A stretch of 64,000 bases of DNA from Fasciolopsis buskii (Eukaryota; Platyhelminthes; Trematoda; Plagiorchiida; Fasciolidae): the NCBI GenBank assembly GCA_008360955.1, contig LUCM01002282.1, forward strand, positions 1 through 64,000. The letters run 5' to 3'. Below the pieces are notes generated by a model. That model worked only from the letters and a program-made list of their open reading frames with translations, did not search any database and was not told the DNA's origin. The position numbers and the translations under genes are program-made. Positions 1-15,000 of this stretch are shown here, one piece after another. The stretch's first letter is position 1, and each line of letters opens with the position of its first letter.

Positions 1-1673
1 CTGGAGTGGGCCACTTGAATCGTGCAATCAATGCTCTAAGCTTATACAACGATACTGGATGACATTTTGGTGCCTCAACCCGCTTCGAATGAGTGTAACT
101 AAATTTCAATTCTGGTGTGAAGTAATGTTTAATCTTTCGGGCTTCTTATCTGCATGTGAAATTCACGACAGAGATGAGTTGAAATAAATGAAATACTGCA
201 TCTTAGATGTACAACTAAGTCGTCGAGAAGACTGCTAAATTTCGGGCGATCAAGTACCATAGGAACAGCCAGGTGGAAAATGGGCAATACTCTCAGCTTT
301 CACTGCTTGTACCTTATTATCGTGAAATGGGGGGCGGAACGCTAATTAGATTCCCTCGACAGCCAGGAACAGAAGAGAATATGCACAGAAGATACTCTTG
401 AAGTGCTGAACTAGGAGACCCAAGAAGAGTATTTCGCGAAAATGGCTTCCCCTAGTACGATTAGTCCCGATAAGATATTAGAGACAGAAAAGGAAGTTTC
501 TAGGAGGGTGACGGTGGAGAGAATGCCAGTATACATATCTCTGTTGTTCAATAGGTTACAAAGCTGCAGAGATAAACGACCACACACTATCAATATAGAC
601 ATTACAAACAAGCCAAACTCGAATCTTGTTCAGATCCGCGCCCCGTAGGGTGATTAAACGGTTGAAAGACAGTTCCTGATTCTCACCCGATTTGTATCTA
701 TTTATTTCACTGTTCCTGTGGACAAGCACATACGGTCGCACGACCCAACCAAGCTTTATCTGAAAACGCACTGCCGTGAGCATCACCCTGCATGGTTGGG
801 ACACTGAACAATGTCACTGTCGTTTCACAACTGGCACAGACAAACCACACCGTAAATGACAGCAATCTTCCGGACCTTGCATAAGGTCCAGAAGTCATCA
901 GTTATACGTTTGGAAAATTGTAACGCCTCTTGAGAACTGAGACACTGTCGTGATCGTCTCTCAGTTCCTTCCACTGTGCCTCAAGAAGACAATTGGTGTG
1001 GTTGCCCCAGTTTAAACTCCCCTGGCCACAGCCTACCGTCCTAAGCAAACCCTAGACAACAAAACAATTAACACAGAACGGTCTTTGCGTACATCAGGTT
1101 ATCATGTAACACCTACAAATCCCTTCCCACCCATATATTATCTGACTAATCCAATCCTTCCTAGAGTGAATCTCTCCAAAATATAGTAGTGATGGTAATG
1201 GCAAGTGGTACGAAATCCCTGAAAACAGAGCGTGTTCGCCAATTGTCTGTGTTCTCAAGTTACACATCGGTTTAACCAGCGTGAAAGGCCCATTATCTGT
1301 CCTCTCTATACACACACCAAGCAAACCAACAAAAACCAAAAACACACCACAACAATTATAGTATATATATATAGTATGTGCTCAGACGGTATCGTCTCGA
1401 CGTTATTGGAGTTCATATTATGGCATTTGATTTGCACTGTTGAAGCATTTAAATAAGAACGAGGCGGACGTACAATACTGTTACTGTTGCCGCTTTTGTT
1501 TGTCCGTCAGAACTAAGAATAGTCATCAAACAAATCGCCAAACGTTGTAATCGCAATCCACCCATTACGAATCACTCGAAAACTTGCAACACACTCGAAA
1601 GTAACCCGCGAAATTCACTAACAGTACTGTCACTTAACATGGTAAGAGATATTTGTTCCTGACTAAAATTAAC
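1..1673. other. Downstream flank of MAP9, no gene seen
   Basis: Presumed MAP9 3' UTR and intergenic DNA. A candidate minus-strand AATAAA lies at 701-706. Short open frames on both strands lack splice borders, codon consistency or any recognisable motif. Confidence 0.4.
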
Positions 1674-1835
1674 CTATGCAATGTCTTCAATCATCTTACT
1701 TTTTCTCAATTCCCATTTATAGTAGGCTTCCGCCGCTTTTTCCGATTTAATCGTTCTAATAATTTTCCGCATCACATTCTTTTTGTTTTCGCGTTTGAAG
1801 TTCTGCCCTTGCTAGAGCCTCTTTTCGTGCTTTCC
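1674..1835 (-). CDS. MAP9: MAP9 terminal exon with apparent +1 frameshift
   Basis: The phase from exon 8 sets a frame reading WKARKEALARAELQTRKQKE, typical MAP9 helix. This frame hits TAG at 1758-1756. From about 1811 down, the frame one base further on is open to TAG at 1676-1674 and reads SEKAAEAYYKWELRKSK, a good match to the last MAP9 repeat. The shift must lie between 1757 and 1811. A five-base A run on the coding strand (1784-1780) is the likeliest spot. Options are an assembly indel, a real truncation or an unseen splice. No GT..AG pair that restores the frame was found. Confidence 0.75.
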
Positions 1836-4800
1836 CTTGTAACAAAATAATACAGTTATAGGACCGAAGTACTTCTGGTACCACCTATAGAGAACAAATA
1901 AATATGAAAACGGTAAAATGCCGCAAACTGAAATGAGCTCCACTCACTTCGAATCGCACCATCCTAAAGATTGACTATCAGGTCGTATAAGTCAAGATAT
2001 TACGTACTTTTGCGAGAGTTCAACAAAGTACTCTATTCGAACTACCGCTGAAATGGTTATTCAATAAATATTGACAGTGTACATGAAGCTACAGTTGTGA
2101 AGCTGTGAGGGAATAGGGTTTCCTGAAAGCACCCGGTGGTCCGAGGAATATTTCAGCAACCGTGCCAAACCATGCGCCTTCCATAAAGCAACTCGCATTT
2201 AATTTATGGAAACAAAGTAAGCAGATTACTCATTATATATTTATTATTCTTTTTACTAATAGGATGAGCAGTATTGTTGCAGTTTAGTAGTAGTAGTACG
2301 TAGTAGTGCAGTAGTAGTGTAAAATGTATAGAAACTGAACGACACTAGTGAATTTCGAACTAATCAACACTCCATATTTATTTTCCGATTATCCCGCGAG
2401 GAAACTCATTTCCAACGAACAGACCCAGCGCGTAAGAAAAGGAGTCTAAAAAAGAGTTTAGTCTAAGGGAAAAAAACACCAAACAAAATGTAAGCTTTAG
2501 TACATGAAGTAATAAGAATACAAATAACTCGAATTAATAGTCCTTATAAAAATGTTAATAACGTCTGAACAAAACCGAAATCAATCGGTACCAAAAAAAT
2601 TTTTCGGACTAGTATCAGGCTAGCTTAGCGACCAAACGAAAAACCAGGGGCGGTGGTTGTTCCCAAGTATTTTTCAAAGAGGTTGAGCTAATTTAAGGAT
2701 GGAAAAGCATTGCCTGAGAGTAGACAAGTTGGTGAGAAGCATCTGTTTCTTTACGAGAAAAGAAAGTTGCAACTGGGGGCATTTTGGAGGCAAGACACGA
2801 AAGTTGCTATACGAAGCCAAAAATTACGGGATCTCTTCCAGTAATGTCGTCGTTAAAACATGGAAAGAAGACAGGATCTCCAAAAAATTTGGGAAATGAA
2901 TAGTTACACACCAGATACATTATACCCACACTGCTGTACACGAAACGCACCACCAAAACTATGAGAATTTCGCAGCTAAATTATATTCTTGCATTTCAAT
3001 ATTTCTGTGTACTTTTGCTGAAAATCGGTGGCTGGTAACCCATTCACCATAAATCGCACGATCTCTGTCTTTAATTCCATCGATTTCAGTCGGTCCGTGC
3101 TTGAATTTCAGTTCATTCGTAGTGCTTTTAACCTAGTAGAATAATCAGTAGCCCGCCTCTCACGCCCCCATCAAACCGCACCTCTTCTACTCGTGCATGA
3201 CGAAAGGATACCAGAGTTGTTTCATCGTCGAAATTCCATTCAGTTACATAGTCTTTCGTCTTGTATGCCAGTTAATTCTTCTTTTTTCTTCTTTAGTTTG
3301 AGAAATGCTCTTGCTCGCCTGCAAATATATCACTTTTATTTTGTCTCCGAAATAGGAACGTATCTTAATTGCCAACTGGACGTGCTACCCGGATGGGGCA
3401 TCCCCTCGTAGCGATCGACGACGCGTAATATAAGAACGCTAATACCCACACAGGGCGACGGTGCGATCGCGAACATCCCACTAGATTACCCTTACTCTCT
3501 GACCAAGTTTCGGAAGCCTGGTACCACTGAAGAACCATTCCCAACAATTGCAGGTCGCACTGAGGTCCTTATGGTGAACCTAAAAGTTACTCCGAGATTA
3601 CAAAACGCCAAATGTTGAATTAAGTTCACTCGATTGATGCTTGTCTATTATGTTAAAATTTAACTAAGGCCTTCCGAGACTGTTTGCAGCGCCAAAGTGG
3701 TGGAAACTGTCGATCTGCAACGATTTTCTTACATTGAACAGCAAAAACATGATATCCGTTTAGGTTTCAACTGCGCTGCCAACCAAGTGTTGAACACAAG
3801 AAAACACTCACATCCGGCTCGCCAAACGGAGTGCTAAATGAAGTGCTCTCCGCATCAGTCAGAGCAAGTGCGAGGGCGATTTCGAATAAATGCTTGAAAA
3901 AGGAAACAAATATCAATTTGGCAAGAAACCACGAAGAAAAGATGCATTAACGAAAGCGAGCAAATTCGCGTAGCCCTACATACAACCTTTCACGAAGTTG
4001 TGTGTTTAGCGGCGCGAACAATGCATGTATGGATTATTACACGACGTATAACTCACTAGCTGTAACAACCCAAAAAATTTCTGTTGGATTCAGATAACCA
4101 CGCATCTTCCTGACCAATGGAAAGCCAAGCAAACCTGTAACATTAATTTGTAACTCTTGTATAAAAATGTTTTCCTCGGAACTTAATGTGAGATACTGTT
4201 TTGAACTAATAGCAACAAGTAATGAGAGAGTACAACTGGATAGCATACCAGTAGCGGTAGGTTCCAAGTATACCAAGAATCTTCTTTCTATACAAATCAG
4301 AACGTGTGCATCTTTCCACGTAATTCAGCAGCACATAACGTCCTTCGTCTTAACGGTCATTGGACAAGATAGGGTTTCAGAGTCAACGTCATGAGCTTTT
4401 GGCACCTGTGCTCACGCGCAACTGTGTACGTGTGTGTGCGTGTGTGTGTGCGCACATCCCCCTTGCAGTCTCTTTTATCCACTGTTGGCCATCGAGTCTG
4501 TCTGCACTAACAATCCAGTCAATCGCATACACATACGCACACACAACAGTAACTGAAGATATGAACCTAAAATAATTGCCTGACCGGGCCAAAAATCCAT
4601 CTACGAATGAAAGTGAACAGTTGAGACTAATCAAAACTAGAGCGGAGGAAACATGCACTCACCAAGCGGTAAATGCTTGCTCGGATTGTGCACGCTTTTC
4701 TGCTTCTTGTTGGGCTTTTGTCTCTTGTACCGTTTTTTCCTTGTTCAAAGATTCACGATATTGTTTTCTCAATTCGGAGTCTTTCTGTGATTTCCACACC

Positions 4801-7800
4801 TCAAATGCCTTCAGATCAAGCATAATGAATGGAAAAGAAATGTGTAAGTTTTTAACTCAAAATACCTCGAAAAATTAATGATTTTTCCCTTATTTGGAAT
4901 ACTGTGGATAACTATCCTGTTAATTGTTAATATTCTGACTTAGAATCATAAAGAAATGAACACTGTCCCGCATAATTAACTGACGGGGATTTTCAGACCT
5001 GTGTGTTGACTTTTGTGGCTTGGAAAGCAAACAGAAAAAATCCGAAAACCCACAGATTGTAATTAACTTCGATAAATGAAAGAAATAACTAGCCATACGA
5101 AAGTCTTGCCGGTCGCCAAATCGCTGAAGCTGAATCGCACTATAGCCAGAAAGACTTCACGCAAATGATCTCTCATGTATTCGACTAGGACTGCTATTAC
5201 CCTTAGGCTTCTCCCGACCTACCGTTTACGGTTTAATTATTGGTCCCGGGAACAAATTAAACTGACTGAATTTTATTTCTCACCAAAAACCATATTTAAC
5301 TGTTGGATTACATTCGAACGCAATTGAGAATGCTGCCCACAGAATTTGTCTTTCGTCTACCAATAATTTTCTAACTTAATTTGGTTTTCTTGGTGAAAGT
5401 CAAAGAAAATCAGTGTGAAATAGACCCCGATTCATCGATTGTACACCACGTGAACCATTCTCATGAATTGTTATATGTTTTTACCATTCTTAGATTTGTA
5501 TTGAACTTCTCGGTTTTGTCATGTCCAAAATTGTAGCAATAGACAAGAGTTAGGCTACCACAACAGTTGCCGTGATTGATGAGCAAAATTCCACAGTTCC
5601 ATAGTCATCCGTCAACATCACCTAAGCTAATCGCATACCAGCGCTCTCCCCTGTCTGAAGCTCTGCAAAATGCGCGAGATCCGATTCATTCGAAATTTCA
5701 AAGGCGCATAATTGGTTCAGGCCAAACTGATTGATTGTTAATCTTATGCTATGCTATAGATCCCCAGCAATATTTTGACGACCTTGCCAGTCCATCATTC
5801 ATCGGTTTCAGTTCACCGCGGAAGGTTGGTTCAAGTTATTTCGAATTAAATTGGAATAAAAATTCATCCTTGTCATACCCGGATCATGAAAGAAAGCAAG
5901 ATTGTTAGGTTGATCAAAATGTTTAAATTCTTCGGTTTCAGTCTGGTGCGGTTATCAGTGCCATGGATGCGAGACTCTTGAGTCGCATAACATTCCTCTG
6001 TGTTATTCCGATATCGTACACGTATATCATACGTGTGGTATTTTCGGGAACCCCCGTTTGACTTAACCTGGTTGCCGAATACTCTCGACCGACCGTAGTT
6101 CATTATTTCATCTTCCCACTCTTTTCTCCCAATTGTTTAACCAGTTTGCCTACCGATGGTAAGGCCGGGCGAATTTCGGTCTGAAATATTCAAAGCTTTC
6201 TGCACATTCCATTTATTCCTAAAGTAAACATAAATAAACCGCATCCATTTAACCTTTATTAGCGTAGCTGCTATCAAAGCCCCAACGACCCATGCACAAT
6301 GGCACCGTAAACGGCTCTATATCACTTTTTAATCACTTGACTAAATCTCCCAGCAGCTCGATGCTGCTGTTATTACTCAATCCAAACTAGACAAAATTCT
6401 TCTCCACAAAAAGCCTGAAATGAAAAAGATAAGTCTGTATTGTACCACTGCCCATTTCGGATTTGCCTGGCAGCAGATAAGACTGGCAACAAAGTAAGTA
6501 AAATAATTCGAGGACGGAGATTCTGATTAAATTACGCTGTCAGTTAGCACCCTAATTAGAACCGCGTGAGTAGTTATACCACAGTGGACTACCACGATAT
6601 AGGTTCTGTTCTTTTTGGCCAGAATTGCCTCTAATCCACTTCAGAATCTGACATAACATAAGCTGCAAGTGCTCTTCATGACTAGCGCAAAGGTATGCGA
6701 CAATGAGTAAACAAATGGATCGGGCAGAGTAAGGATCCATTTGAATGACAAGGCTATGTTCACTTGATCCAACGTCTTGCAAGTCTCACTGGCAACAATT
6801 TTTCAAGTGTTTGTCAACCATTTATAAGCTCTACGATTTGTTTGCCCAACAGAAAACACACTACAGCAAGGAGATATCAGGTAAGCAGGTGAGAAAGATA
6901 TGAACAGCAGAAAGTTATTACGTCGGAGATTTCGATACCCCGCATTCCATTGGATATTTGAACTTCCCAAATTTTTAATTTACGAAACTTAACGTGATCT
7001 TAAATTCTCTGTTAAAATTTACTCCTCCCTGAATGGTCCGAGATACTCCAGAATTCTGAATGGAAGATGTACGAAGAGGCGAAATACTCCTCATTGACGA
7101 CTCGAACGGTTTGCTTTTGCACTTTGCAACCAAGCTCAGCCGTGGTGATATTGTGTTTCATAGTTTGTTAGCAGAAAAGACAGAAATGGAATCAGAAAAT
7201 ACCGCAGCAGATTGTGCAATATAAACAGTTTGTTAGCCCATTAGAAAATATCACCGTTCTCGGCTGGAATGATGTAGTCAAGAGCTTATCAATACACACA
7301 GAGGGAGAAGTAAAAATTTCAGCATATCTCTTCACCAATCGACGCTAAATTTCCAGTAAGCTCATTCCCACAGTGTTTGCTTTACAGAATTGTGAACGTG
7401 ACAGGTAATCAGGGAGAGAGAAGGAGAGGAGAATGTATCTGTTGTGTTCTTCACTCAAGACAAACAGTGGGCTCATGCGCCGGAATTAAAATTCAATAGG
7501 AATAAGCAACACGTTTTTTTAGAACCAGTCGACCATCTTCAAGATACCTCAAAGTTCAACTTGCCCAGAACAGTTTGGGGAAGGCAGAAGGCGGAACTTT
7601 CCATCCAGTTTTGTGAATTCCGCAACGAAACTTTGCTTTCAAAAAATATGGTCTCTCTAGTATAGAAGCGATTGTAAATACTAGGCAGTTGTGACTTAAA
7701 TCGTCATCTGTCACTAGTTGAATTCTTAAGTTTCGCACCATCCCTTGACTGGTCAGTGTCACTCCGGTTGATTAAATGGTCTCATTCAGTGACAACTTGC

Positions 7801-10800
7801 ACTCAAGTTCACTGTCCCCAAACCTTTTTTCGGTTTTAAACAATCAATATATTTCAAATTTGCCCTTCATTTAAGAAGGATGATACTCATTCAAACCTTG
7901 TTGTCAAACACAGAGCGCAGATACCTGCCCTTTGTCAGAGGTTTACCAATCATGCAGATCAACAAACAAACAAATACAGAACTGAATGTTCCGAAAGCAA
8001 TGAAATTCTACCGAACATTTCAGACGAACTTCAGAAGGTTCATACTTAGAACTTTTAGATTAAAGCGCCCGTTGGCACAACGGAGCCGACAAAACAAGAG
8101 TGATATCAATAAAATTAAATCCGGTGACTGCAAATCAAAGATCAAAATGATTCGAGGTTTTCAGCAGGTACAGAAACGTTAATCGACCTGGATTTCAGTT
8201 CATTCCTCGTTTGCACAACCAATGACCTCGAATGAAAATGCTCTGGCATTGGTCAATGACTTCCAGAACGCTAAGAAAACGCTTTTCAGCGGGCGTATGT
8301 ACTCTGGCATTACGATTCGACTGGCTTAGATAATGCGTGACTTAATCTCCAACCTGATTTCTCCTTATAAGCCCCCATTACAATCCAACATCCAGAAACC
8401 CCAAAAAACACTTGAGTAAAATCACACTAATCGACTGTGCTACGATAAGGGATCAGCCGTCAGAAGAGGCCCAGATCCGTTCATAAATACCGTTTCATAC
8501 TCTACTGAAAGTTAAACTGAATGTAATCAACGCCACCTGCATAACACTATTTATGGTAAAGATCTGAACTACAAGTTAGCCTGTATTAACCCACTGTAAA
8601 TACATAGGTGGCACGAAGCTCGCTACCTAGCCACAGTCAAATTTCGAAAAAGTCATTCCTGTTGATAATTCTGAACAATCAGAAACAGCAATAATAAAAA
8701 CCGCAAATGATAGCAAATAGAAAAGTATTTAATAGAGCAACAAAGGAGCGTACACCAGGCAGTTCTTTTTTAAATACACCTCCGGGTTGCTGTTGTTTTA
8801 CATCTCCCAGAGTGATCACTCATCTCGCCGTGAACATAAGTGATCGAACAAAAACATTCGCCCATAAATCACACTTATCTAAATGTTGTCGATTTTGTCA
8901 TTTTGCCTGTAAAAATTTTGATTTACTTGGACTTTTACATTTTTAAGGATGCATTCACTACAAATCGCCGTTTTATTTGGACACAAAAGGGTAACTGGTG
9001 TGCACGTTTACCGTATTCGTTAGAATCATCGCCATCTAAGAATAAAAGCAGGAGACAATTAAGTAAAGGAAATGAAAAGCTGGAAGTCTGGATGAAAACC
9101 AAAATAAGGGATATCACTTTATTCCGTACATTCTGGAAGAAAAATATGTCGAATGACATGCTTATCGCTTTTACAGGGCTATTTACCGTCTCATCCGTGA
9201 TCCCCGCTAACAAATCTGACATGTTTTGTATTAGTTAAACTATCCTAGTGACAATCCTCGAATTACCAGTGCTATAGCAGACGTCCCACGGTTTGCCATG
9301 TTCGACTGAATTGCAGTCTCAGTTGTTTAGTTGAAATGCTAAATAAGGTTACGACATGGCAGATGAATCCGGTGATTGGCTCATTTCTTATTTTCATGTT
9401 TCTCAATAACTGATTTGTCGCTTACTCGAATATCATTAGTCAGACAAAAAGTCAAACCTATTTTGGTGCAATATGCTTAGGATAGGATTTGTCAAACACT
9501 TCTGTTTTAGAAGTTGATCAATGCACCAGGCAGCCTGCATTGATATTGAGAAAACGATACCTACTGGTTTGTGACAAGCGAAATCACAATGCATTTACAC
9601 CTGATTTCAACGACATCCTGAGAAAGTTCAAAATTAGAATAAACTATTGATCAATCGGGGCTTATATACTCATCACCTAAAGGTCCCAGTGCGAATGCTC
9701 TGAAACTGAGTATCGCGATATCAGCAAGTTCTCCGTTTATAACTAAACCGTAGGCAACTGCCGGATCATCCCTGAAAAAATTGCCCAGTGGTTAGATGGA
9801 CTCTGGTGCAACTTTTTCAAGGTCAATACAGGATTTCTGGACAACCAGATTGCTTCGAGAAACAAGGCTCTTGGAAAATGGACTTGAGTTAACAAAATAT
9901 AGACAGCTCATCGCTTTGGCTTTTTGTCCATAAATTATTAGGCTTTCATGTGCAAAATTACCGATTATCGGCTCTCACAATACGAAATAACTGCAGAAAC
10001 CAAAAATACACCATACCAAGGGTTGCAACTAAGAGCTAGGATTCACGTTCTTCTCAATTGTAAACAGAAGTCAGGAGACTGTGTCCGTGAATAAACCAAG
10101 CTCACTTTCGACGATGACAGTTTCCGCTCGTTAGATTCCAGAAGTTTCTTCTGCCGTTCTTCCTCCTGCTTCCGTTTCTTTCGTATTTGATCCCGAAAAT
10201 AAGCCCGCTTTTGCACGCGCCAGGCTTCAAACGCTTGATCGTTTGATTTGTTTTTGTCCATTTCCTGTGCATGAGTAGCAAAGCAGAAAAAAATATATGC
10301 TTTTTCTAACTTGGGTTGGAGTGGAGTTACACTGACAAGAACCCAATTTGGACAGGTTTTTCCTTTCAGCTGTAAAGTTACTTTCCTACAAACATATAAT
10401 CCGTAAAAGGGACAAAGATATCACCAAAGCAGTTGATCGCAGATGCATATTTTATAATGAAAAGACTCGGGTAATCAACTTTGGACATTGATATAGAAAA
10501 CTATTCCAGAATAAGTAAAGGCAGTTAATTCCAAGGTTCCCGTTATTGCAAAATAATCAAAATTTCTGATAATAGACCTAAAATGAGATAAGAGCTAATA
10601 GTACATTAAACATTGGCGCTACTTCGATCTCAATTGAAAATGAAGCCAACAAAAAGAAGCTACGAATACTGTGATATCTGCAAATATCAGATAGCTAGAG
10701 AAACTTAGGTACTCTGGTCCTAAATTTGTGAAATAGGCTCTTATCATTGTAAAAGTGATCTATTTTAACAAGAAATAGTGACTACAGGCTTGAAGGTCTG

Positions 10801-12051
10801 TCGGTTTTTACTAACGATCGGACTATGCACCCTAATCTGCTAACTAAGGAACAAATGGGACATCGACAATTCCATCCTTATCGTCAGAACTACTTGGAAA
10901 CACGGTTTCAGCAACCTGGCGAGAGCACAAACCAATAGAATAAAAGACAAAAGTGCTCACCTCACGTTGCGCCTTTGTATCCAATACCTCTTGTTTTAGT
11001 GAGCTTATGCGATTCATCTGGGCGCTGTGCAAATGCCGCCGGTACCAATTTTTGTAGACTATTGCTCGCAAAGTGGTCGCATCTGTATTCTGATTAACTT
11101 CTGCATCGGTCTCTCCTTGGAAGTCCCCGCTGTCCGTCGAGTTATCCAACCAAGTAAGGCCACTATAAGATATTTGAGATGATTGAGGTCGATTTGCCTT
11201 CATAACACCTGGGCGCATTTTTCGATTCGGCAGAATAGCCACATCGTGACGACCGCTATCTGGCCGATTAACACTGCCTTCTCGAGCTTTTGTCGTATTT
11301 GTGTCATTTAATTTGGCAGTTGCCGAGGAAAGATCATTCCTAAGACACACGGAGTATAATGAACAATAAAGAAGCATTTATTATACTACACATTTATTGC
11401 ACTAAATCTTTTCTCCAAAATGTGAAGGTAGTTACAAAAATATCACGACAAATGTCGATCAGGTGGTAAATATCGCGTTGTTGGGCGTAAAATTAACAAG
11501 CTAGACTACTCCCATTTTCGATCACTTTGCCATTCTACAACTCCTCAACAAGAGCAGTTCCTCTCCTGTACTAACGTACACTGATTGGTTAAACAGCGAA
11601 AAACGACGTACCAAATTATTACTACTATTTTTAGTGCCGAATAATGAATTTATTACTTTGCTGTTCTGTTAGGTTTGCAAATGAAAAAGGAGCGTGCATA
11701 TCCCAGACGGAACACTGCGAATGGTCCATCGTATCTCCCAGTGTGTGCGTGAAGCTATGACTGGGGTTAACCCGCAGGATAAGGGTACCTCGGGCAGACC
11801 GACCTCAACTACTGTTCACTATTACTTGAAAATTATCACAATGCAGATCCCGTCAACGCATGCGTCTTCTTCCGAGACCGCTGCAAGCATCGACCAAGGA
11901 AACTAGTCGCACTGACGACTGAATACACCAAACATAGACTTTGTTACAGAAGCGCATGACCATCAACCTTAATCTACCTTGGTTGTAGGTATTTACTCAC
12001 AGCCACGTACAGCCAGGCATGACGTTTTTTGCCTCCCTCTCCCCCTCGCTT

Positions 12052-12085
<34 letters not shown>

Positions 12086-15000
12086 GTACGCGAAATAAGA
12101 TCCCCTAAGACGCAGCTGAATTTCCCACCTAGTTCGTTTGGCGTTGACCGTGATTTGGTAGGTAGTTGTGCGACAAGCCGGTTATCTGCAATGCAGTTCA
12201 TGCAGGAAAGGATGTAGCCATTTCAAAAAATTAATTGGTCACTCAAATAACAAGCTGTTGTAAAACACGATAATTTATTGCCCGAATCGTATGCGTGCTT
12301 CAGCTGAATCCCTCAGCCACTTTTTAGGACGAATCGCTTTACTTCATCAGAGATTTCTTGTTTTCTTATTTCACGGTCAGATGGTGGGAGTAAACATTTT
12401 GACCGAAATGAGGACATTTAACTAAAGAACAGTTCACATAAACGAAGCCATTATCTTATCCCTTGAGCTTATCAGGGAAAAAACTGGATGAAACAATAGT
12501 TTTTTAGCAAAATTCAAGCGAGAGTGACATAAATGATCCCAAACAAAGCTGCCTTTTTTGTCAAGCTTGGGAACTTAGAAAATGATATCTGTTATTCGTC
12601 CAGATCTATCAGAATATCTCAAATTTCTAAATTCAGTTGCTTTGCAACGGGTACAAGATTTATAATGATGAATCGAGGTGATTATCCTGCTTACTAAAAA
12701 CAAACCAACTTGCTTTTTTAACGTTGTCATTCTTAATACTACCAGTGCAGCGATCAAACGCACTCCGTAAATGCAACTGAGACTTTGTATTATATATATA
12801 CATATATATATGTATGTAAAGGGATGCTTCCGCCCAACAATACCAGTGGTGTTTATTTCCATTCGTTTCAACCGCTCTCGTCAAATTCGTCACTGAATCC
12901 TAAGCACAGTTGTCTTGTGCCTCGTACGAAGTTCAACACGTGGCAAAGTGAATTAGCTCGCGAAATAATTAGGTCATTCATTACCAGCATCCCAATAGCC
13001 TGACATTTCCTATCTCAGATTAGCAAACCAAAGTATCCGGCTACTGTGTCCATAGTGACATTGGTCTAAGCGTTTTCGGAGCACTCATTGTTTTTGGGGT
13101 CAACCTGAAAAGCTTTAACCACAGATGTTTTTAAGTAACTAACTGGAAGGAATTTGATGCGAAAAAACTTTTTATCTGATTGCAAAATGCTGGTTTTATG
13201 AGCCAAATTGTTGGATAAAACACTTAAGTCAACCAGAATATGCTGACTGGGGCGTATTTTTGACATGTTTACCAATAAAAATTATCACTCGACTGATACT
13301 GGTTGTTGGATTGTTAACGAACGTCAATCAATAGTGCTGAGGATAAAAATAGGATGTGATCTGGTGAAATTCTTCATGCGGTGATGTTATCCGGTGAGAT
13401 TCGAGAATAACCTAACAAATTAAAATTAGAATAAGAAACTGGCCACCTTAATCAGATTTGGATCTGTAAATAGTTTAATTTTATCCGTGCATTCATATGT
13501 CTCCAGCATGATCGTAAAATGTACGGTAAAACTCAGTCTTGAGTTTTCTAAGCAAGGCTACTTAGAAAACCCACCAACTTGCCAAACTATAACGTTGTAG
13601 AGAGGTCTTCTGAAGTGAGAAAATATGAAAAAATCCGCTGCCCCATGGAGAACAGTGTGAGATGCAAAATCTAAAGGAAAACGTTCTGTAGACATCCTTG
13701 TCTTGACTCCATATCAAACGTGAGAATCACTTCGTGTCAAAAGTGCGCGACGTTAAATTACTTAAATTATCTTGGTGGTTGGTAGGGTAGTTTCAGAGAC
13801 TAACAAATTTGGATCAAATTAGTACATTTACTTGAGATGTTCCAGCACCTTACGTGAGCATTGAACTATTTCAGCAAGCACGTTCTATTTGACCTTTTAC
13901 CGCGAAGCAGTTAAGCGTACTTCCATGATGCCCTACTGGGCACTGTTAGGATCTGTTTTGAAGTTCGCCTCATGGTTGCATATCAGAAGAAGACATGTAA
14001 ATTTTCAAACACAAAAGTCACACTTTTCCCTTCCCTAGCATTTGGAGTCTGTCGTTGAAATTAAATCCCCAACTTTTTGTTATTTCGGTAGTGAATTTTG
14101 TTTTGATTTTGTTTTCGTCCTTTGTTCTGTCACTGAAAACCGTTAGTTTGTTTGAAGTTAGTCAGGAATCATGTTGATGGCTGATAAGGCATTTGCTCTT
14201 TTGACAGACATGACTAGTTTGCGTCTAGCAAATTATAGTGTCTTTGGTTTTCTTTATACAGTTAGTTAAGTTTGTAAGATTCCATGTTCATCCCATGGTA
14301 CTTCTAGCGTCAGTTCATTCTAACTTCTTCCAAATTTTCTGAGTGAGAGTTACCCAATCTGGCATTGGTTGCGGACGACATTTAGAAATATTTTCTGTGT
14401 ACCGTTATTTATACAATTCTTATTTCCATACACCACTGTCTGCCCATTCACATGTGGTACAGGTAGTGGGTTTCCCGTTTCTATCGTCCCAAACCTTTCG
14501 GTTTCCAAATGGATTACGCCCGTAGAAGCATTAGTCCCAACTGATGAGCTTAAGTGGAAATTTACGGTCTCCAAACGGCCGCCGTTTAAACGCGGAACGC
14601 AATCAACAATGACAAGGAAGAAACTGATTATTGTCACGTTTGTTTGTTTGTGAATTATTGTCCGGAAATGGTTGAGTATTTCAAAACACATTTTGATTCA
14701 GCGAAAATTTTAGTCCCCTTTTTCGGTTTTACTTGTGATTTTACCCATGCCACAAAAAAGACCAAATTTATATTTTAAAATGTATTTTATGTAAAAATCA
14801 AAAAGGGTCGCATGGTGGACACAAGAGTAGACCCTATTAAATTCGTTAAATCTGCAAGTAATTCACTGGCTACCTTAATGGTTCTAATATCAACTGTTCT
14901 CAAGTGTTGGTGGATAGATTTCACACTTCGGAAAAAAAAATCCTTACGTTGTCTTACATGGAACTTTATTGTGACTGAAGAATGAATGAATCAAAAATGG

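Noticed and set aside
14343..14691. Segment open on both strands inside MAP9 intron 4
   Set aside because: Exons 4 and 5 join directly in phase, and no acceptor/donor pair here fits that phase.
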